Shown piece by piece: positions 12,798-21,731 of a stretch of DNA of 64,000 bases. The translations under genes and the position numbers were made by a program. The notes beneath the pieces were generated by a model. The model was not told the DNA's origin and made no database searches. It saw only the letters and a list, made by a program, of their open reading frames with translations. Each line of letters starts with the position of its first letter. Position 1 is the stretch's first letter. The stretch is from contig OY987234.1 in the NCBI GenBank assembly GCA_963920705.1, positions 6,583,851-6,647,850 of the forward strand. The letters run 5' to 3'. Origin of the DNA: Odiellus spinosus. Lineage: Eukaryota > Arthropoda > Arachnida > Opiliones > Phalangiidae.

Positions 12798-13409
12798 TAT
12801 AGTAGGATCCAACCTTGGAAAGGGTAACTTTTAACACCTCAGCTAGAGTTGTAACCCTACTCCGCGCGGAACGGTACAACAACACCATGCTAAATAGTTC
12901 CAGCCCGCGGTTTTTAAATGTTAAGATCTTGGCGTGAAGATTTATCCTATAACAGAAGGGGGGGGGGGGGGTTTCCATTTGGATGAGTTTTTTTAAACCC
13001 TAGATAATCTGGTTTAGTTGCTGTTTTTATGCAATGAATTTTATTGGTTTAATTAATTTGTTACTAAAACACAAAATAACTTAGATTTAAATTGGTAATA
13101 AAATTTTTTATTTATGAACATTTATGTATAAAGTTGTTTACAAAATAACTGACATCAAAGGCGAAAGAAAGCCGAAGGGCGAATATTTCCTCGTGCGTGG
13201 TCGCGCTCGATTCGCCTCGTGAGCTCTTTCTCTACGGCGGGAGGCTTTCCCCCCACCGATTGACTTCCCCTTCCCGGCGCTTTTTAAAATAGTACAAGTT
13301 AAAGTAGTAAAGGCACTATTTATTATGGTCAATTTTGTATCGTTCCACGCGAAGTACAATTTTACGAGGGCGTTAAAAGTTACCCTTTCCAAGGTTGGAT
13401 CCTACTATA
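12798..13409. mobile_element. Element with perfect 38-bp terminal inverted repeats
   Basis: The arms at 12798-12835 and 13372-13409 are exact reverse complements over 38 bp. They start TATAGTAGGATCC and include CAACCTTGGAAAGGG. The outermost TA on each side could be the duplicated target, as in Tc1/mariner elements, but this is not proven because the TA is part of the symmetric sequence. The total length is 612 bp. A G14 run lies at 12958-12971. Perfect arms suggest recent activity or gene conversion. No transposase is visible. Confidence 0.75.
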
Positions 13410-13471
13410 GTCAAAGAAAATGAACTTGAAGTTAACTTCCTTGTTGATCAGTGGCTGATCATTTTGACACG

Positions 13472-13525
13472 TAGCTTTGACTGTACTAAAGTAATGACGT
13501 AACTAAGAAGGTATTTAGCATTATC
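13472..13525 (+). repeat. Dispersed repeat C, second copy
   Basis: TAGCTTTGACTGTACTAAAG followed by TGACGTAACTAAG and GTATTTAGCATTATC matches 12008-12060 in the same orientation and 46676-46722 in inverted orientation. Together with the first copy it brackets the cluster of three MITEs at 12.1-13.4 kb. Confidence 0.6.
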
Positions 13526-15300
13526 AAAGGCTGTAATCAGTTACGTAAGCGATGAACAGAGCTGACGGAAGTAAAATTTTCGTACACGTGATTATTCGCG
13601 TGAATGCGTCCAAATACCAATTGATTTCGTCTTTATTTTGGGTATTCGAATGGTTAGTCCTTAGCTTGACGAATACTTACGCGTTTATGCTTAATACAAA
13701 CGCTTATACGATTAGAGCCTTATATGCCTGTAAAAGTGTTCTAACCTTTCGCTCGAGTATTTACGAGCAAAGCCAACATTTCGGCGTATATACTTGGGTA
13801 AATTGATATTTAGTTCCGAATCGACCAATGCGTGGGGTATAACTCTAATGGATGGAATAGTTTCGGGTAATTGATATCTCCATGACCGGATAATCGTCGT
13901 TTACCTAACCCTCCCCCCTTCTACGTTTCCCCCGCGTGGGTCCACCCCGTCATCCTTTCGCTAACTCGATGATAGCCGAAATTATAGGGTCTATCCAACC
14001 AAGGAGGCCCGAACAATTCCGAGAGAGATAACTATAATCCAGGAATAGTTTCCTCAAACTGTTTTTACGCCTATGATCTTTTAACATTACGTAGTAATCC
14101 GCCTTAAGCTTCGTGTATTTCGTAAACCAACTTGAATGTATATAGATATTGGCGTGTATCCGTGTAGAAGTATACACTCTTATCGATCACGTGACGTCAT
14201 CAATCGAAGTCGAAAACGGAACGTGACCAAAACAAAGCCGGAATTGAATTTCCCTGGGCGAAAGAGAAACCCCTTTTCTAGTTCTATAGAGCGATAACGG
14301 ATCGAGCTTCGTTAACAACTCCGCCTACTGTATTACGATCTAAGAATGATCCCGAAATCCTCGTATTAAACCTATTTTACGATGGCAGGGTGACCAGACT
14401 TCCTATATTTCCTATATTTTCAGTAGCTTCCTATAAATTCCTATAATTGACGGTTTTCTCCTATATTTTCCTATTTTTTCGGTTATCAGGTTATACATTT
14501 TCAAATAAAAGTATAATTTTAAAATTTCTCAAAATAAAAAATTCCCCACCAAAGGCATGAAGTCAAAAACGGAAGAGATTGTCGTCGTGGTAGGATTTGG
14601 TTTATAAGATAAGCCTTTTAGCGTCTAGCTTCGAATCCAAAGAGTCTCTCGCGAAAGTGTCTATTACTAGCCTCACTTTAAAAAGTACAAAAATAACCTG
14701 GGTTTGCTTATAATTAATTTAAATTAAAAATTACAACCTTCTACTCATATAGCTATTAGTGTTATTACTCCATGGGTGCCCTAATTATTTAACATTCATT
14801 TTCAATTAATTTTTATAAATTTTGAAACATTTTATAACAATTAACGTGTGTCAGGATACATTTTAAAACTATTATAATTATTTTCAACCTTAGTTTAGCT
14901 TTAAAACATTATCAAAATGTTTTAATTATTCATAGTTTTACATATTTATTTTTATTATCAGGAATTTCCGCCCATAATGCAACTCTAGAATAGTTTTGCT
15001 TATTTCCAGTCATGCCCTCTCGTTACGCCCCCTTCGGGCCTCCCCCTTCTTCCCCGTCTAGAGTTAATATGGCGCCTGACAACATGTAACGGTATGCCCG
15101 TGTTTTACTAAAATTAAATTCGGTTTAATTCGCGTTTAAAATATCGTTAATTCTTGTAATACGTGAGCAATAGATGTCTAAACTATCTGGAATTTAGGAT
15201 GTAATCTCTTTTGGTCCCCCAAATTCGGTGAGTTTCAGAAATTAAATTTTTTAGGGGTAAGTGAAGGGTGCCTTATTGATGATTACGAATTTACGATCTT

Positions 15301-16491
15301 TGACCATAGATATCGTATATATAACTGGCTAGATACATTTCCCTGGGTTAGGCCCGAGGAGTAAAACGCGGAGGGGACAAATAGCAGACGACGGCTATTA
15401 TCTGGGGAAAAATCTGAACAGCGCCATCTATATTAGATACCTGGAACCTCTAATTAAGTGCTTTTTCAAAAACCCGCGGGAATTTTTGTTTCTTTTGTAA
15501 AGAAACTATAAGAAATAAAGCTCGGCTATTTTTGAAGCAAGTGTTTTTTTTTAATACTAAATGGTTAAAACCTGTTCGTTTTCACATTGCCGTAATAAGT
15601 CAACCACTAGAAAAGAAATATCTTCTCACATGTATGAACAAAACTACTCAAGAATTAAGTAAATTAATAACTAATATCATGCAAATTTATAGATTTCCCA
15701 TATCCAACCCGGAATTACATGCCAAATGGAATGAGGCTGTTGATTTAGATGATTTTAGGCCTAATTCCAATTCCTTCATTTGCAGCGAACATTTTTTGGA
15801 AAGTGATATTGTCCACCGAAATGGCAAACGATTTCTTTCAAAGCAAGCAATACCTTCCAAGGTTTATACTTAAGCAATTACACTTTTTGGTAGTGTTTAA
15901 TCAACAATTTTTTATTTATACGAAGAATCTGCAAAAACCGACGTATTCTGATGTTTTACCTCTAAATTTTGATCATGAAACTTTGCGTGTAGGTAATTTA
16001 ATTGAATCTATTTGAAAAGGATTACGCTTCCCTTGTCATGCAAAGTCAAAATATTCACCCATTTTGCTCGTCTTGTAGTCAGTTCTAGAACTTGTATCGT
16101 AATTGTAAGCAGAGTTAAACTGAAATTCCATTATAGAGAAGGCCAAGGGTTAGCGAACCAAATAATATTTATTGATTTAAATAATATATATGTTATATTT
16201 ACCTTTTAAAAATTGATGGATCATGTAAAAAACAACTTTTTTAACACGTTTTGAGCCGATTTCATTCTCTTCTGTCGAATAATATTAAAAAAAAAAAACA
16301 TTTTCTGGCCGAAGCGGGAAAATTAAACTTCTCGCATTTTGAGCTTTCCATTTTCGGGTATAGATGGCGCTGATCTGATTTTTCCCCAGCATTGTAGGTC
16401 TCCATAGCCGTAGTCTGCTATCTATACCTCCCGTATTTTCCCTAGATTTAATACGGTATCTAGCCAGTTATATATACGATATCTATGTCTT
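15301..16491. mobile_element. Nested element with ~130-bp inverted repeats and a THAP gene
   Basis: A left arm at about 15301-15432 pairs with a right arm at about 16359-16491. The core of 32 bp is exact (15305-15336 against 16456-16487), and further matching blocks include ATAGCAGAC, CTGGGGAAAAATC and GCGCCATCTATA. The outer limits are approximate and the target duplication is unclear. Between the arms lies only a small THAP-domain gene. THAP domains are the DNA-binding part of P-element and Kolobok-type transposases, so this is probably a deleted relative of one of these. The arm length is much greater than the 31-bp ends of Drosophila P. Confidence 0.7.
15561..16015 (+). CDS. THAP zinc-finger protein inside a transposon (spliced model)
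   Basis: The model is exon 1 15561-15658, exon 2 15693-15861 and exon 3 15926-16015, about 118 residues. Exon 1 starts MVKTCSFSHCRNKS, giving the first Cys-x4-Cys pair. Exon 2 has FP, then a Trp (NPELHAKW), then FICSEHF, supplying the second Cys-x2-His pair, and ends with AIPSK, matching the AVPxxF box that closes THAP domains. THAP domains bind DNA through this C2CH zinc site. The spacing between the second and third Cys is 52, slightly over the usual range. The first intron would be only 34 bp (GTAAAT to TTATAG, with a CTAAT branch-like site). If it is not an intron, the gene is frameshifted. Exon 3 is tentative. No RNase-H-like transposase core follows, so any product would be a DNA-binding protein only, possibly a repressor. 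Confidence 0.6.
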
Positions 16492-16753
16492 TGACATCGC
16501 CGATCTACGGGGGGCTGAGGCTTACCGATGAATTTGCGTTTCGCGGGGGTAGGTGACGAGGCAGGCGGCGGTCAAGATACGTTTTAGGGCTTCTTTATTT
16601 TCAACGAGTTGATTCAAAAAGGCCGCCATGTTTGCTAAAAATGGATTATAATGTCGCGGGGACCTGGGGGGCTCAAACACCTAGATGTAAGGACATAAGT
16701 ACGATATAATTATAGTTTTTAAGTGATAAATTTATTTTTTATAAGATAAATAT

Positions 16754-16963
16754 TAGTTTTTAAACGATAAATATAGTTTTTAAACGATAAATTTTAGTTT
16801 TTAAACGATAAATTTTAGTTTTTAAACGATAAATTTTAGTTTTTAAACGATAAATTTTAGTTTTTAAACGATAAATTTTAGTTTTTAAACGATAAATTTT
16901 AGTTTTTAAACGATAAATTTTAGTTTTTAAACGATAAATTTTAGTTTTTAAACGATAAATTTT
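16754..16963. repeat. 21-bp minisatellite, about 10 copies
   Basis: The unit is TAGTTTTTAAACGATAAATT plus T. The first copy is 20 bp and slightly different; about nine further copies are virtually identical. Degenerate copies extend left to about 16712. The array lies between the nested THAP element and the right end of the hAT-like element. High identity implies recent expansion. TTTAAACGATAAA is also a half-site-like sequence, so the array could be a cluster of protein-binding sites, but this is speculation. Confidence 0.9.
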
Positions 16964-17287
16964 AATTATTAAATAAATATATCGGGAGTTGACAGACCAT
17001 GTTGTTTCCGTATTCCAGTTAATTCAGGCAAATGCAGGGTGTTGGATATTTCCTATGGGCCTATTTTTTTAATAATATATCTATTTTAATCTAGATTTTC
17101 AATATTAGCTACTATATTAATAATTAATTTAAATTTAATATTTCAGTATGTATTATAGTAATTATGAAAAAAGTATTTTAATACTGTTACCACTATTTTA
17201 AAATTTCAATCCTGTTTTTTCCTATAATTCGCCTTCAAATTTCCTATATTTCCTATTAAATTTCGAGTTTTTTCCCTGGTTACCCTG

Positions 17288-20170
17288 CGATGTAAATTCA
17301 ATGCCTTCCAAGATTGTAATTGAGCTTAATCATGCACTATGGTATGCAAGTATGAAATGTTAAATATGTTTTATGGTTTACATCCCTATATATCTTATTA
17401 TTATATTTTTAAATTAAATTTTCGAACCCAAATAACATAGTATGTATGAAAATAGTATCTTTATAATACGGGGAAGCTCTTTATGGCAATTAGGTTTTTT
17501 GGTCATTTTCGAAACTCTCGAATTTCTCAATCACGAGCCAAATATTTCAATGTGAAATTATAGTTCTATTTTGAATTTTTAACAATTTGGTTTCAGCGTT
17601 CTTTACTATTAAGATGAAAAGTCTAGTTTGTTTTGGAAAATTAAATTCGATTGATTTATTTACGTAGAGAAGGTTTTGAAATTCCGAAACGAAGCCCAAT
17701 TTCATTTTCCCTCTCTCTCTCCTCTCTCCCTCTCTCTTTCTCTTAGCCCTTTCTTTAACGAATACGATCAGAGAACTGGTTGCGTACTGTCTACGTACGT
17801 ACAGCATCTTGAACTACTTTCATTTTTACGAATTTAAACATTGTCTAATATTGCTCCTCACTTTCGACAATTTATTAAACTAATGTTGATCGCGCTTTTT
17901 GCTCTGAATGCACTTTCTACAATTTAAATTGACCGTCAGTACCAAATTTTATAGGTCAGTTATAAAAAACCTCATGGGCCTATATTTAACGATGGAAATT
18001 TTCTTATTCCTATTTTCTTTATTTTATTTTTTATTTTTTTTTACAAGTACTAAAAAATGGCTATTGCTAGGTTGGCCGTTTCAATTGTTATTTTATTTTT
18101 TTATTTTTGTAGAAAAGTAGCTTATCTTTGCGCGTTTATTTTTGCCAGCGCGCTTTGCACGATGGTACATGATGGCGTGCGAAATAATGTATCCTCAAGT
18201 CTCCTCTTGATATAATTCCGCTACATTTCTTCTTTTCAAAAGTGAAATACAAAAAAAAACTAAATCGATTTGATTTTTTTTAAAAATATATAGAATCAGT
18301 TTATAAATGTCTATGGATAAATATTTTTTACTTTATATATAAGACGATCCGGATCAAAGAAGATTCCAAGATGAAAGGGTAGATGAAACGATCAGAATTT
18401 CCGTTCTTTAATTGTATTATCTGTATATAGTTAACTAAAAACCGTCTATATTATAACCTAGATCGTGGGAAAGGGTTATCAATGTCATGATTATATCACT
18501 TCTAATAGGCAGATACGATTACAATTCAAAACATTTCGCTAATACCAGATTAAACGGAATTTGAATATGTCATTTTTTTAACATAAAATAGTAAACGGTT
18601 TTCTAAATTAAAAGGGCTTTAATTATTATAATAGTTTTAACTAGGTTTATTACAATTGTTTGATTGAGTACTTCTATTGGTTATATATTTAGTTATGTAA
18701 ATACTTGTACTGGGCCTTGCGTAGATCTAGATAAAAGTTGCAATTTTACACCGATAACGGAAGAAGGAGCTCAGATTCTTTATCAGTATTAATTTCTTAC
18801 GATTATTTTTTTTTTTTACTTTAAACAAGCCTAGCAAGGTTACTTTCTGGTAAATGCGATTTCAAAACCAAATACTTTCGTGGAAGAGTAGAAATTTCTT
18901 CTATGGAACGATTTTTCGTAGGAAAAACTTGACCTATATTTTGTATCTTTCATCTTCCCTTTCTAAAGAATGGCGTAAAGCCATTTCTGTATAGCGATTC
19001 GATCTCTATACGGCGCGTGCGGGTGGGCGAGGAGGGGGGCGGAGTTGGGCTTTTCGTATAAACTCGTATAATTCGGGTATAAATGATTTCCCTTCTTATT
19101 GAAAGAAATAGAGTATAACGTCTCGAGGCAATCTTCTCAATGACTTCTTCCGACTCGAGTGAGCGATATACTTTTTATATCTTAGGAAATTTTCTTCTAT
19201 TCTCATTCGCAACCTAAGAATGGACGTAAATCTTCGTAGGAAACATGCTTTTTTAATATTAAAATTAGTTCTTTCCGAGATTGCGAGATAATTCCGCGAT
19301 CAGCTTTACTCCTTTACTCGATAAAATACAATTTCTTTTTCCGTTTTAATAAAGCAATCGGAGTTATCTTAGATAGTTAGTTTATTAAAATAAAGCCAAT
19401 TGGAGGGAAGTTGGAGAGAACCAAATCGGGTATAATGACGTCATTATACGTATCTCTGTTCTACCCGGCGTGAATCTATATTGGTTCTAAATTGTTAAAC
19501 CGACGGATAAACAGACGCAACGATTCCGAGAAACGTATATATTTTTCTACGTCGGATTTAATATCATTCTTTTGATTTTTCTACTGTTTTTAGATGGAGT
19601 TATATTTTGTTAGGTGTTACGGCGTGGGGGCATGAGGATGAGGAAAGTAGCGGTTATAAGCGCGTATATCTTAATCCCTTACGCCTTTTCGCGCACTTTT
19701 TCTCTATACTGAACGAACATACGCTCTTGTCAGATTGAGGCGAAAACCCTCATTTCTCATACGAATTTATTTAAAGCTCTTAAGAAACGACGGCTTCTTT
19801 GGCTTCTTATTTTGAGAGAACGGATGGAACTTTAAATGGGAATTCGCGGGGAAGATAGGACCTCGTTTTAACACCTTTTTTTTAAAACTATAACATGTTT
19901 AGAAACTTTTACTCAGTTGATTTATTTAAAAAAATAATTAAAAAAATTTAAAAACTACGTGGTAATTGTTTAAAAATTGAACTGATATAAGTGATATTTC
20001 GTGAATTTATTATAGCCGAAGAAAAGCTTATAATTTAGATATAGTTGAAATAGTATATGCTAGTAAAATAAGAACTCCTCAATTTCCTAAGAATTTTCGC
20101 GTACGATTGATAATTAAGTTATTAATAATATTACTTAATAAATCGTAAATTAAATTTCAATTAATGATAA
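17288..20170. other. Unassigned DNA, no supported gene
   Basis: Nothing coding is supported. A CT-rich tract lies at 17701-17750 and T-rich low-complexity sequence at 18005-18110. A GC-richer patch at 19010-19080 contains a TATAAATG box near 19079. A perfect 20-bp palindrome at 19430-19449 is listed separately. Confidence 0.5.
19430..19449. promoter_or_regulatory. Perfect 20-bp palindrome with CRE core
   Basis: GTATAATGACGTCATTATAC is its own reverse complement over 20 bases. The core TGACGTCA is the consensus binding site for CREB/ATF bZIP dimers. No gene is recognised next to it, so a regulatory role is inferred from the motif alone; it could equally be the fused ends of a small element. 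Confidence 0.35.
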
Positions 20171-20500
20171 ATAATATCAAGAATCCATTCAGGTTCCGTA
20201 AGAATATGGGAGGGCCGCGATTCAATATCCATCCTCCCAAAATTTGTAGCAAAAGTTCGTCTGCTTCGAATCGATTTTTCAAGTAAATCGCTCCTGATAT
20301 CTATTATTAACCCGCGCCACTAACGACCTTGACATAATATTTTGGGTAATAAAAATGGAGCCGACCGAAAAAAGATCTTAGCGTACAAATGTTCCGAAAA
20401 TTGCAGACGAACTTTTGTTACAAAGTTTGGGAGGATGGTACCAGAGGCTAAAGCTATGCTCCCATATTCTTATGGAACCTGAATGGATTCTTGATAATAT
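20171..20500. mobile_element. Double foldback MITE
   Basis: Outer arms at 20171-20212 and 20459-20500 are 42 bp with one mismatch and contain ATCAAGAATCCATTCAGG. An inner pair of arms at about 20231-20267 and 20402-20438 (containing CCATCCTCCCAAA and AAAAGTTCGTCTGC) also pairs almost perfectly. The total is 330 bp. Weaker pairing continues into flanking AT-rich DNA, so the ends may lie a few bases further out. No other copy is seen in the window. Confidence 0.75.
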
Positions 20501-21654
20501 TAATAATTTTTATCGAATTCAATTAGCGCCGTATTTCTCCCAAATAAAATCCTAAGCTAAATATTCGAGGGCATAGTGCTCCTGATGAGAAACGAATGTT
20601 GGCTCGTTGATCTTGTTCGTTCACTCCTTTTTTGGGAGAAAAATAGATAGAGTTATTTTTAGACTCCTTTTCTCCCGTAGAGAGAAAGCGGGCTTTTTAT
20701 TTCATCCCTTTTTGATCGAGATGTATAATTCCTAGACCCCCTTCGCTAAAAAGTAGCGCTTGCTTAAAAAGAGACTTCTCTTCGTTCCTTTCAATATTGG
20801 TAGACATATATACGCTTATCTTTAGCAATTCTTGAACATTTTGGGCTAAGTTCTCTAGTTTTGACCTATGCACGCGATTTACCCTAAATAAACGCCTTCC
20901 AAACAGACGTAAATGCGTGTGATAGTTTAACAAGCGCGTATAAGAACATTACTACATAAAATTCAACAGTTTTCTCGGAAAAAGGATTTGATAACTCGTT
21001 AACTTTTTTTTTTTTTTGGATTTTTTGCACCATAAAATATATTTAGTGCAAAAAAGTATCTAAAATAGTTTAATTTGCAAAAGGTCGATCACCATTTTGA
21101 CAGAAAGAGGATACGAGCCAATCAAATTTATTACAATATTATATATACAAGAGGCAAACCCCCAAAAGGTGGCGCTACATTTCCCATAAAATCGATATCA
21201 TTTCAACTTTTCAAGCAAAAGTATCTTTCCGTTGGAAACCGTGGCACCTCGTGTTAAGATATTTCCAAAATAAAAATCTGATTGGCTGGTATTTCCTATT
21301 TTACAATGGAACAAGATGGTGCATGGACCATTTTAAATAAGTAAACTTTTAACCCTTAATTTTGGAGTAATTAAGCAGAATAAAAAATATTTGACTGAAA
21401 GAATGAATTTTTGTATTACTGTATTACAGTTTTATCGTCAAATTAGGGCTTTCTATTTTCCTTTCATGCTCCCTTTAAATATTTAGAAAGGGAAATGGTT
21501 AAGTGTTCGCACCGAGAATTTAGCTATCTTTCCAGGCAAGCTGGTGAATCTCTGGAATATCGCGAAATTTGCATACCCATATTGATTTCACTAAATTTTT
21601 TTATTTAAAAATGAAATTACGTAAATTTTATCTAATCATTTTTCCTTTGTTTTT

Positions 21655-21731
21655 CTTTTCTTTTCTAGGTAAGTCAATTCTGGTTTATTTCTATAAATGA
21701 AAAGGTGAATTCTTACGGCTACCGTAAGTTT
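21655..21731 (+). repeat. 77-bp block with acceptor, donor and hairpin, copy 1
   Basis: A pyrimidine tract ends in CTAG followed at once by GTAAGTCAATTCTGG. The block ends in a hairpin, CTTACGG-CTA-CCGTAAG (21713-21729). An almost identical block lies on the same strand at 62881-62955, with the homology fading on both sides. A CTAAT branch-like site lies just upstream in both copies. It could be a duplicated 3' splice site plus exon, a transposon fragment, or a small splicing RNA with donor GTAAG and an Sm-like site AATTCTGG. Confidence 0.55.

Larger units (their letters stand above)
14386..17287. mobile_element. hAT-like transposon carrying a nested element
   Basis: The left end starts CAGGGTGACCAGA and the right end, read inward, starts CAGGGTAACCAGG, giving short inverted ends matching at 11 of 13 positions. 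CAGGG starts of this kind are known in hAT elements. Both subterminal regions hold clusters of a CCTATA or CCTATT motif on the same strand: six between 14400 and 14480 and at least three between 17218 and 17252. This resembles subterminal transposase-binding repeats. Flanking bases share only GATG, so the target duplication is decayed or misplaced. No hAT transposase was recognised. The inner element at about 15301-16491 and a minisatellite account for much of its 2.9 kb. Confidence 0.6.

Noticed and set aside
13552..13806. Plus-strand frame of 84 codons starting with ATG
   Set aside because: It follows a dispersed repeat, has no known domain and no second copy, and is within the length expected by chance in 64 kb.
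21466..21480. ATGCTCCCTTTAA as a further TTAA-type MITE terminus
   Set aside because: The neighbouring arm does not match the family and no partner end was found.
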